Source: Candidatus Raymondbacteria bacterium RIFOXYA2_FULL_49_16 (lineage in GTDB: Bacteria; Fibrobacterota; OXYB2-FULL-49-7; XYB2-FULL-49-35). Taken from it: 59,345 bases of DNA. The stretch is from the NCBI GenBank assembly GCA_001789205.1, contig MFYT01000030.1, positions 1 through 59,345 of the forward strand, written 5' to 3'. The notes under the pieces are model-generated. The model did no database searches and was not told the DNA's origin. It was given only the letters and a program-made list of their open reading frames with translations. Shown in pieces: positions 24,558-33,511 of this stretch. The first letter of the stretch is position 1. Every line of letters starts with the position of its first letter. A program made the position numbers and the translations under genes.

Positions 24558-26864
24558 ATGGATTTCTCCACGATTATTCAGCGTATACGGTTCACGTATT
24601 ATCGGAATTCCCTGAAACGGAGAAGATGTATTCTCAGAATTGATTTATCCGCCTATCGTATCATACTCTGCCTCGCCGCCGTGGCATGCATGTCTCCATT
24701 GCTTCATGGGACCGTTATATTTTCCGAAAGCTTTGAGTACGGTGTTACTTTTACGGACGCCGACTTGGATCAAAACAGCACAAGGATAGAACTCACCCCA
24801 AGTAACTCAATAAGTCAATGGTCTGATTCGGGCGGTGTTGGCCTGCTCGATTGCGACAATCCCGCGCGGCGTGATTACTTCACTTATGGGAAGCGTATTG
24901 GAAACACGTTGATTGGCGTTTCCGGTGTGGACTTTTTCCATCCTGAAGGCGTTACTGTGCAAACAAACGGGAAGCTGCAGTGGAACACCTACCCGGCGTT
25001 GAAATCCGGACAAAACGATTCCTCATCGTCTATCCACGAAGGTTTCGGTATGCGGTTTTTCAGGGGTTGTTCTTTCATAGAGAAGATGATATCTGGGACA
25101 GACCATATTTCCCTGCGGTTCTATATCACCATCGCCTCCTTTTTCGACAGTACCGCCTCACCGACGAAGCTCGTGGGTATTCACGCCTTGATACCTGCGG
25201 ATATTGTCACAATGGCCTTGCGATACAAGAACGGGAAAGAGGCCCAACTGGAATTCAGAGTGCAGCCGTATGGCATTTTGCATACCATGGATATTCCCTT
25301 TGGCCGGACAACATGTGTCGAATATGATTTCAATCATATCAGGCAGACGCATCGGTGTGCGGTTTCAATATGGCTCGACAATAAGGCGGTTTTTCAGAAG
25401 GACCTTCAGGTTGATCCTGAAGTCAAGGTTGCGCCGGTGTTCGGCTTTCAATTCCACTATAGTAATGACCCGCTGCATTATCTGTACGCCGATTATACCA
25501 TAGACGACCTTGTCTGTGCGCATGAGCGGTTTGGTCCGCGTTCCTCTCCTCCAGTCATCCGGATTATTCCCCGTGAAGGGGGTATCTTTGACGTTGTTCC
25601 AGAGGACACCGTCTCCATCGAAGACATTGAATTCCGGTTTTCCCATGACGGTACAACCCGATTCCCCTATTTTTTTCAGCATACCGGTCCGGGCGCCGGA
25701 TTTTGCTATCATTTCAAGTATGTCTATTTTCCCCTTGAAAAACTGACGCTGCAAAGCCATGTTAAAAGGAAAGGCGAAGACTGGAGTGTCTGGAACAGCG
25801 TATACGTATCATTACCTGATACTGTTATGCTAAAAAACAAAGACTGGAGTGTCTGGAGTGTCGCCTTAAAACATCCTGAAGCCTCGGTCCAGAAGCCACG
25901 ACCTGTTGTTGATTCAATTGTGGTCACCCGCGTGGGAGAGACAAAGGCCGTTGATACACTTGTCCGGAACGCTTGGTACGACATTTATTTTTACGCGTCA
26001 GACCAACAGGGCTTTGATAATCTCTTTTACAATTATATTATGCTGAACCATTCGAGCGCCACCGAATGCAACCCACTCAATCAGGGTGGAAACTACGATC
26101 CCAGGGAAAATTATTTTATCAGTCTTTCCAACGATGAAAAATTGGTCTATATAAAAGACACCCCTGGATATTCCCATGCGATTCCGGTCTCTCCCACATG
26201 CACTTCGTATGTCAACGGTATACAAGGGAGTTATGTCGTTGATCAGCTGAAGCGATTCTGGAAGACTAATTTTCGCCTTTTGGCCCAGGCAGAACCGGGT
26301 ATTTGGATGCTGGAGGGTGTTATTTTCAATCGACAGGAGATACCGTCGATCTCACTGAGGAAGAAAATGACGGTAGTTGAAACCCTGACAGTGCGACCAA
26401 ATAAGTTTTCTCGGATGTTTTATTACATAAGTATTCCGATTGTGTTAGTTGTTATCTTTTTATTGTTGTTCCTGTTCCTGTTCCTGTTTAGGAAGAAGAA
26501 TGAGTTGGCGGTCAAGATCAATGACAAAGGTCTTGATTTTCGTGTTAAGTTCGCATTAGAATATATAGCGAATAATTATACAAAAGACTTAACGTTGAAT
26601 GATATTGGAATAGCAGTTAACGCAAATGCTGCTTGGCTGAGTACAACGTATAAAAAACAGACGGGTATTGCTATTTTTAATCATATCAATAAGTTGCGAT
26701 GCGAGAAGGCGATTGAATATCTGCTGAATAATCAAATGAATATTTCTCAGATAAGTTATAAGCTCGGATTTAACGATCCAGCATATTTTAAGCAAGTTTT
26801 TAAGAAGTTCACAGGCAAAGCCCCTTCGCATTTCAGAAAATACAAGCTTGAAGGTGACCTTTAA
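24558..26864 (+). CDS. Membrane AraC-family regulator with extracytoplasmic sensor
   Basis: 768 residues. A basic N-terminus and hydrophobic segment (YRIILCLAAVACMSPLLHG, about 32-50) act as signal or anchor. Residues about 50-320 are beta-rich and resemble a concanavalin/LamG or polysaccharide-lyase-like sandwich (GMRFFRGCSF, AVSIWLDNKAVF, YADYTIDDLV); residues 320-600 are a second beta-rich part. A single strong membrane helix lies near 619-645 (FYYISIPIVLVVIFLLLFLF), followed by a basic stop-transfer. Residues 655-768 are a complete AraC DNA-binding domain with two helix-turn-helix units (LTLNDIGIAVNANAAWLST and MNISQISYKLGFNDPAYFKQ). This is a one-component sensor: ligand outside the cytoplasm, DNA binding inside, with no kinase. 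It likely controls the Asp-box gene downstream (inference). Confidence 0.85.
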   Translation: MDFSTIIQRIRFTYYRNSLKRRRCILRIDLSAYRIILCLAAVACMSPLLHGTVIFSESFEYGVTFTDADLDQNSTRIELTPSNSISQWSDSGGVGLLDCDNPARRDYFTYGKRIGNTLIGVSGVDFFHPEGVTVQTNGKLQWNTYPALKSGQNDSSSSIHEGFGMRFFRGCSFIEKMISGTDHISLRFYITIASFFDSTASPTKLVGIHALIPADIVTMALRYKNGKEAQLEFRVQPYGILHTMDIPFGRTTCVEYDFNHIRQTHRCAVSIWLDNKAVFQKDLQVDPEVKVAPVFGFQFHYSNDPLHYLYADYTIDDLVCAHERFGPRSSPPVIRIIPREGGIFDVVPEDTVSIEDIEFRFSHDGTTRFPYFFQHTGPGAGFCYHFKYVYFPLEKLTLQSHVKRKGEDWSVWNSVYVSLPDTVMLKNKDWSVWSVALKHPEASVQKPRPVVDSIVVTRVGETKAVDTLVRNAWYDIYFYASDQQGFDNLFYNYIMLNHSSATECNPLNQGGNYDPRENYFISLSNDEKLVYIKDTPGYSHAIPVSPTCTSYVNGIQGSYVVDQLKRFWKTNFRLLAQAEPGIWMLEGVIFNRQEIPSISLRKKMTVVETLTVRPNKFSRMFYYISIPIVLVVIFLLLFLFLFLFRKKNELAVKINDKGLDFRVKFALEYIANNYTKDLTLNDIGIAVNANAAWLSTTYKKQTGIAIFNHINKLRCEKAIEYLLNNQMNISQISYKLGFNDPAYFKQVFKKFTGKAPSHFRKYKLEGDL

Positions 26865-27101
26865 GCAAAAATAGTTTATTCCCTCAATGTACATGGGTAG
26901 GTTTCACTGGTGGCTTGGCTCTACCTAAAATACCGTGCCTGCCTTGAAAGTGTACGGGAACTATTTTAGAATTATTGCCTATTTTTAATAATTTCCACCT
27001 TTTTTTAAATATTAATCCCCATCTATTTTTAATTTTTAAATCGCTTTACTCGTATATTTACTTTAGGGTCACCAAATTCCAAAAGAAATGTTGGAGTAAA
27101 T

Positions 27102-27281
27102 ATGAGATTTATAGCAAAAATAAAGAATTTAACAAGTTTGATGATCCTTATGAATTTTACGTTCGTTGCGCTTTTATTCGGTTCAGTAGAATTCCCCGAT
27201 ATTAAGAATTCCAAGAAACCCTTTATAGATGCTACGGACAATTATTATCCTCCGTGGGATTATGATGATGTAGATGGATGA
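27102..27281 (+). CDS. Small exported peptide, 59 residues
   Basis: GGAG lies seven bases before the ATG. The N-terminal half has two Lys residues and a hydrophobic stretch (LTSLMILMNFTFVALLFG), a good signal-peptide or membrane-anchor pattern. The C-terminal 30 residues are acidic and aromatic (FIDATDNYYPPWDYDDVDG). I do not recognise it. It sits in an AT-rich gap between the membrane AraC gene and the Asp-box gene, both on the same strand, and could be a small accessory or signalling peptide of that module. Coding status rests on the ribosome binding site and the signal-like pattern. Confidence 0.45.
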   Translation: MRFIAKIKNLTSLMILMNFTFVALLFGSVEFPDIKNSKKPFIDATDNYYPPWDYDDVDG

Positions 27282-27464
27282 GAATTTTATATATGCAATG
27301 AGCGATTCATTTCTTGATCCGATTTTATTTGTTATAGACCAGCCCTATGCCGGTAGAGGTAATGGCTCTACATGGAAATATATTTACAACAAACTATTAT
27401 TTATATATATATTTATTTATATACAACAGATTATATACAGATGAAATTAATGGGGGGAATGTTT

Positions 27465-29762
27465 ATGCGTACTTTTTTCTTTACCTGCGTCATGGTCTTT
27501 TTAATTCTCAACGCCGCTGCTCCCTGTCTCGGGGCGCAAAAGCGGCTCTTCGGCGGCGAAGACTTTGAAAAAGCGCTTGCCGAATCGCTTGAGGCCGGCA
27601 TTGTCCCCCATATTTTCCGCTACGAGAACACCGATTCATTTAAAACCGAAGGTCAAAAGGCTGTTTATAAAAGTTCCGGATATATAGGGCCGACACCTTT
27701 TTTGTCTAATTATTTCTATCGTGATTACTATCTCTACCAAGAGAATATACCAAAAGAATTTACCGGTGGAGCCTGCCGGCGTCAAGCCAATGTGCTGTTC
27801 GCTGCAGGCGCCAAGTTCTTTACCCAGGTCTATGGCCCTGACTGGTCAGGATATGACCACCTCTTAATTGATGTGCGCTCAAATACGGCTGGATTTAAGA
27901 TCAAACTCCAGCTTGAGGACAGGGAAGTGGAACCGCCAGTGGTTGCTGATTACATCATACCTGCCGCCAATACGTGGTATACTCTAAAGTTCGATCTTAA
28001 TGCTGCAGTGCAGTCCCGTTCATTGGATCTGACCAATGTAACAACTATCCAGCTTCTGTGCGCCAGCAACGGCAATGCCTATGCTGACAACTTCCGTTTG
28101 GTAACAAGCGAAGAGACCTCGCCTTATGCAACGTGTGTGAACCAGCATGATTTCGTCCTTCCCCCGCTGCCAGCCCCAGTGGTTCCGCCAGTACCGGATA
28201 TTGCGCCGGACCTGACCACGCTGGCCCAAATTGAGTCGGTCTTTTATGAGCCTGCCGAGGGCAATGCCCACCTGAACATAAGCGGCTTTATCACTGCTTT
28301 TGATAAACAGCATATCGCGGTGGGATACACGCATGATTACTTTCCGTACAACTATTGCAACGGCATGATAGTGGCCAATGTTTTTCCCGTGCATTCGGTT
28401 TTTACCCTTGATGGAGGCTCAACCTGGCAGGGCAGCAAAGGCCCGGGGACCGTGAACCTGCACGGCGGTTTCTGGTACGGTAACTGCAAGGCATACAGCA
28501 TAGAAAACAACAGCTGCTTTACCTATTCTTCACTCGGATGCGCAGGACCAACAGGCTGGCATCCGCGGCAGTTCATCCAGAAAATGGATTTCAAGGGCTC
28601 CAGCGGATGGTCGCTGGACACATTCCCTGTCTGTGTCGACGCGGACATGCGCCACTGCGGATATGACGCATCATTCTGCTACCTGCCTTCGGGACGGTGG
28701 TGGATGGCTTTTGGCGGCAAATCAAGGCTCTGGGACGATGACGTATATCCCGACAAGCGTCTTGTGTTGAGGGCCAAATACTCGAACGACCAGGGTATTT
28801 CCTGGCACAGCTGGCAGTATGGGAAAACAGCGGCCATCCCCGGCATGAGCTATATGTCGTCCGGCCGGGACTATCCCAGAAGCGCTATTGTGCCGTATGG
28901 AGACCATGTCGCGATCCTCTTTGTGGGACAGACAGCGCCTTGGAATTGTCTCTGGTGGACGTATTTCGACGGTACAAACTGGTCCACTCCGCAACTGGTA
29001 TCATCCCAAGCTTTGGCGGGATATGGAGCGCCACGGGCGATTTCCATAAATAACCAAATATATGTTACCGCACGGGGAGTCAATGGCGTCATGCACTGGA
29101 ACGGGTCGACATGGACGCAGGAGCTGGCCAGCGCCGATAATATGGGGTACCTGACACGTATTGGCAGTGAAGGCGTGGCGCTGGTCACCTATGGAAGTGA
29201 TATCCCGGAATCCTTCCGTGTATGGACTGATTTTACCGGTACGGTCCGGCTCTACCGCCGCGATCCGCAAACCGGAAGCTGGGGGAGTCCCGAGGAGCTA
29301 TCCGGTGGCCCTATTACCCTGAACAGCTTTGACCGCGTACCCAGCTTGTATGTTCCGCCGTCATGTCCGTCCAACATGCTTGTTGTGGGTTGGAACATTG
29401 GTTATACAAAGATAAAAATTCTGAAGATACCGTACGACGGCGGTCCCACCACCGTCATAAAGAGGTCCGAAGGGCCCATAAAAGTCGCTCATCAAATAGA
29501 TGTTCATCTTTTCATTACGGGCGTGGGCGCTAGGGTGTCGTTCGGTGTGCAGGCTTTTGAACATGAAATGGCGTCCATGGATATTTATGATATCCGCGCC
29601 AAAAAGATAACGAACATCTGGAAAGGGCCCTTGCAGCGCGAGACCGAGGTGCGTTGGGACGGCCGCACTATTGAAGGAAAACTGATCGCGCAGGGTATGT
29701 TTATAATAAAAGTTACGGTCGGCGGAAGATCATTTGCGCGGGCTTTTATGGACATACGATAG
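27465..29762 (+). CDS. Secreted Asp-box (BNR/sialidase-like) protein, paralogue
   Basis: 765 residues from the ATG at 27465, chosen because a GGGGGG run lies seven bases upstream and a signal peptide follows (MRTFFFTCVMVFLILNAAAPCLG). Earlier in-frame ATGs at 27372, 27441 and 27459 are less well placed. It matches the protein at 5938 along its whole length: FGGEDFEKALAESLE, DWSGYDHLLIDVRS, the pair EDREVEPPVVAD, FTLDGGSTW, SNDQGISWHSW (Asp-box), MHWNGSTWTQEL. As there, the full set of sialidase active-site residues was not recognised. The C-terminus (MDIYDIRAKKITNIWKGP, WDGRTIEGKLIAQGMFIIKV) is a sorting/FlgD-Ig-like domain without PNPFNP. It sits downstream of the membrane AraC gene, which suggests induction by an external glycan. 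Confidence 0.8.
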   Translation: MRTFFFTCVMVFLILNAAAPCLGAQKRLFGGEDFEKALAESLEAGIVPHIFRYENTDSFKTEGQKAVYKSSGYIGPTPFLSNYFYRDYYLYQENIPKEFTGGACRRQANVLFAAGAKFFTQVYGPDWSGYDHLLIDVRSNTAGFKIKLQLEDREVEPPVVADYIIPAANTWYTLKFDLNAAVQSRSLDLTNVTTIQLLCASNGNAYADNFRLVTSEETSPYATCVNQHDFVLPPLPAPVVPPVPDIAPDLTTLAQIESVFYEPAEGNAHLNISGFITAFDKQHIAVGYTHDYFPYNYCNGMIVANVFPVHSVFTLDGGSTWQGSKGPGTVNLHGGFWYGNCKAYSIENNSCFTYSSLGCAGPTGWHPRQFIQKMDFKGSSGWSLDTFPVCVDADMRHCGYDASFCYLPSGRWWMAFGGKSRLWDDDVYPDKRLVLRAKYSNDQGISWHSWQYGKTAAIPGMSYMSSGRDYPRSAIVPYGDHVAILFVGQTAPWNCLWWTYFDGTNWSTPQLVSSQALAGYGAPRAISINNQIYVTARGVNGVMHWNGSTWTQELASADNMGYLTRIGSEGVALVTYGSDIPESFRVWTDFTGTVRLYRRDPQTGSWGSPEELSGGPITLNSFDRVPSLYVPPSCPSNMLVVGWNIGYTKIKILKIPYDGGPTTVIKRSEGPIKVAHQIDVHLFITGVGARVSFGVQAFEHEMASMDIYDIRAKKITNIWKGPLQRETEVRWDGRTIEGKLIAQGMFIIKVTVGGRSFARAFMDIR

Positions 29763-29819
29763 CTTTATATTATAACATGAGAACCTAACCTCAATTACAA
29801 TTATTTATGTATGCCGATA

Positions 29820-30349
29820 CAGGGAGTTGTACCTACATGTGCTTTGCCCAGTGGGGAACCACTGAACATACGGTCTGGAACGGTAAAAAGATATAGGAAG
29901 CCTTGGCCAGTTGGAGCATTCCCATCCTTAGCGTCAGCAGGTGCGCGATGGTGACACATTCACCTTTCGGGTCACTGACGCGACTGGAGCCAGCCGTTGA
30001 ATCGACCAGAGATATTCTTGGCGATTCTCTGCAGCTTCTTCTGGTACCTCATGTCCTAATCATGTTGTCCGATGCCATAGCCTCGGTGTCCCTGAAAAAT
30101 CGCGGCCCCAATTATCCGTGTTTTGACCGGGACCCGCCCATGCATAGTATGATGAAGGGCATCATGAAAACCAGTGTCACAGCAGCTGAAATTTCCGCAA
30201 TGCCAAACCCGTTCAACCCGGCGGTGAGAATCGCTTAAACCGCCCAGGGGATCATGTGGAACGCTTCGCACAGGGCTTCGGGAGTGTATATCGTTTCCCT
30301 GAGGATTGGTGGCAGATAGTTGACAAAAAAAATCATTTTAGTACGATAG
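29820..30349 (+). pseudogene. Decayed T9SS cargo gene
   Basis: Fragments of a secreted-protein gene are spread over different frames. Near 29830-29900 there is CFAQWGTTEHTVWNG followed by a stop. Near 29945-29990 in another register there is VRDGDTFTFRVTDATGAS. Then come SAMPNPFNPAVRIA and a stop at 30236, GIMWNASHRASGVYIVSLR followed by a stop, and finally LTKKIILVR with a proper stop at 30349. The sorting-domain parts from PNPFNP onward share one frame, but about 40 residues between PNPFNP and the WNA block are deleted, and two in-frame stops remain. It follows the Asp-box gene in the same orientation and was presumably once cotranscribed cargo. Confidence 0.75.
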
Positions 30350-30458
30350 GAGTGATCATTTCCAGATTTGAGAAAAACCGCGCATCCGTTATAAAAAGAC
30401 GGTGAAAACACTTGTCTATCCTGTGAAGTCTTCCGTAGCGCCGGTGATGCGGGCGTTT

Positions 30459-30602
30459 GTTTCATTGTAAGAAAAGATCCAGTATTCCCCTGCGATTGAT
30501 AAAGAAAAATATACAGGTATGAATGTATATTAAATGAAATCCATGGAAAAAGCCATTGAAATTATTGTCGACCGCATGGCCCTTGCAGGGGAGGGTGTCG
30601 GC
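30459..30602. repeat. Direct repeat copy B (promoter and start of the methyltransferase gene)
   Basis: This is the partner of 24249-24390. It keeps the divergent start triplet on the minus strand (CAT at 30463-30465, equivalent to the GT-A start at 24253-24255), the identical 25-base block and the methyltransferase start. Upstream of 30459 the minus-strand reading frame has no similarity to the glycosyltransferase beyond MKQ. Confidence 0.8.
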
Positions 30603-31877
30603 AGAATCAACACTATTCCTGTGTTTGTCGCTGGTGCGCTTTCGGGCGAGCGTGTGCGTGCGCGTATAACCGAGCGGAAAAAGAGCTATATGCGCGGCCA
30701 GACCATGGAGATCCTTTCTCCGTCAGCCGACCGCGTTTCACCGGCCTGTCCCGTATATGGAATGTGCGGTGGATGCAATGTCATGCATCTTGCCTATGGC
30801 GCCCAAGTACAATACAAAAAACAGCTTGTCTGCGAAGCTATGCAGCGCATAGGCGGTTTTTCCAGCATACCTGTGAACGAATGCATCGCCTCACCCCACG
30901 AATTCGGCTACAGGAACAAAATCCAGGTGCCAATACGCGAGAAGAAGCGGCGTTTGGTCATGGGATTTTTCGCGCAGAATAGCCACGATGTGGTCCCTGT
31001 TGCCTCGTGTCCTGTGCACTGCGAACAGGGAAACCGGGTGTATGGCGTAGTGCGCGACATGGTCACACGCTCGGGCATACACGCCTACAGCGAACAGGCC
31101 CATACGGGTGTGCTGCGACATGTGCTGGTGCGTACCGCGCGTTTTACAGGCGAATCTCTGGTATGCCTCATTTCCATGGCGCCGAGCGGCCAGCGCCTTG
31201 AACAGCTTGCGCGCGCCCTGTGCGCCAAATGTCCTGGCGTTAAAGGCGTTGTCCTCAACATAAACAAAACCAGGGGCAATGTCATTTTGGGTCAGGCCAC
31301 CTATCAGTTGGCTGGCCAGCCGTATGTTACCGAGGAGATCGAAGGGCTGCGTTTCAGAATAACCGCGCCGTCGTTTTTTCAGATCAATTCAGCGCAGATA
31401 ACGGTCATGCATTCGATCATCGCCGGTTTTTTAAAAGAGCATGCGTGCGAGACCCTTGTGGACGCGTATTGCGGGGTAGGGGTCTTTTCGCTCCTGCTGT
31501 CGCGCACCGCGAAACAGGTCATTGGCATTGAATCAGTGTCTGAGGCTATCCGGGACGCGCGATTGAATGCGTCGCTGAATAATATCAATAATACTGAGTT
31601 TATCCAAGGCTTTGTCGAAAACGAGATACACAAAATTAAAGATATCGACGCGGTTATTTTAAATCCTCCCCGGACCGGTTGTGAGGGGTCTGTGCTGCAC
31701 GCGCTGGGCAAAGCCAAACCCGGTAAAATTGTCTATGTATCGTGCAATCCCGCAACCTTGGCCCGGGATTTGAAGATTATCACCGATTCTGGCTATAAGA
31801 TCATGTTGGTGCAGCCGGTGGATATGTTTCCGCAGACCGCGCATGTGGAGACAATCGTAGGCCTTACACTGAAATAA
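30543..31877 (+). CDS. rlmD: 23S rRNA (uracil-C5)-methyltransferase, RlmD/TrmA family
   Basis: 444 residues. The start at 30543 (MEKAIEIIVDRM) is preferred over the ATG at 30534 because the diverged copy at 24331 conserves it while lacking the earlier one. A TRAM domain spans residues 1-60. Four Cys residues (69, 75, 78 in CPVYGMCGGC, and 156) form the iron-sulfur site typical of RumA. SAM-binding and catalytic motifs follow: FFQINSAQ, DAYCGVGVFSLLLS, NPPRTGC and the nucleophile Cys401 in YVSCNPATLARDL. The family uses SAM to make 5-methyluridine in 23S rRNA; U747 versus U1939 specificity cannot be read here. It is a housekeeping gene whose 5' end forms the right border of the 6.2-kb module. 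Confidence 0.9.
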   Translation: MEKAIEIIVDRMALAGEGVGRINTIPVFVAGALSGERVRARITERKKSYMRGQTMEILSPSADRVSPACPVYGMCGGCNVMHLAYGAQVQYKKQLVCEAMQRIGGFSSIPVNECIASPHEFGYRNKIQVPIREKKRRLVMGFFAQNSHDVVPVASCPVHCEQGNRVYGVVRDMVTRSGIHAYSEQAHTGVLRHVLVRTARFTGESLVCLISMAPSGQRLEQLARALCAKCPGVKGVVLNINKTRGNVILGQATYQLAGQPYVTEEIEGLRFRITAPSFFQINSAQITVMHSIIAGFLKEHACETLVDAYCGVGVFSLLLSRTAKQVIGIESVSEAIRDARLNASLNNINNTEFIQGFVENEIHKIKDIDAVILNPPRTGCEGSVLHALGKAKPGKIVYVSCNPATLARDLKIITDSGYKIMLVQPVDMFPQTAHVETIVGLTLK

Positions 31878-31914
31878 AAAAAGGTGTGGCATGCAATTCA
31901 TTGCATACCACACC
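31872..31914 (-). terminator. Terminator between convergent methyltransferase and enolase genes
   Basis: A 14-base stem with one mismatch (GGTGTGGCATGCAA / TTGCATACCACACC, 31883-31914, loop TTCA) is followed on the minus strand by a T-rich run (complement of 31872-31882). It is well placed to end enolase transcription; in the plus direction it starts six bases after the methyltransferase stop. Confidence 0.7.
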
Positions 31915-31964
31915 ACAGGAAACGATTTTGTAAGGGCGGGTTTGAAATTATGGATGCATGGTAT

Positions 31965-31997
31965 GTGTAGGGGCGGGTTTCAAACCCGCCCCTACAC
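31965..31997. repeat. Perfect GC-rich palindrome (REP-like)
   Basis: GTGTAGGGGCGGGTTT (31965-31980) and its exact complement (31982-31997) are separated by one base. A diverged half-copy (AAGGGCGGGTTTGAAAT) lies at about 31932-31948. It sits just beyond the enolase stop. There is no T-run, so this looks like a dispersed palindromic repeat rather than a classical terminator. Confidence 0.75.
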
Positions 31998-32018
31998 AAT
32001 TCCACATTTCAATGTATG

Positions 32019-33389
<1,371 letters not shown>

Positions 33390-33394
33390 TTATT

Positions 33395-33423
33395 TTGACA
33401 GGGTTAAAAAAGAATTATATATT
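33395..33423 (+). promoter_or_regulatory. Sigma-70-type promoter of the transglutaminase/SGNH gene
   Basis: TTGACA (33395-33400), a 17-base spacer and TATATT (33418-33423) point toward the gene starting at 33512, giving a leader of about 80 bases. The same hexamers and spacing occur at 38483. Confidence 0.7.
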
Positions 33424-33511
33424 TTACGGTAGAGGGGGATTTTTAGACATAGCCTACAGTTGTTAATCGATTAATTTTTACTATTTATTTTTCAGAAAAA
33501 GGGGGAATTTC

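Noticed and set aside
27370-27440. AT-rich TATATA tract upstream of the second Asp-box gene as a repeat or origin
   Set aside because: It is simple low-complexity sequence without iterons or DnaA boxes; more likely a promoter-region composition effect.
30235-30465. Minus-strand frame beginning MKQTPASPAL
   Set aside because: It shares only the start triplets with the GT-A gene and runs antisense through the decayed cargo gene; no domain is visible.
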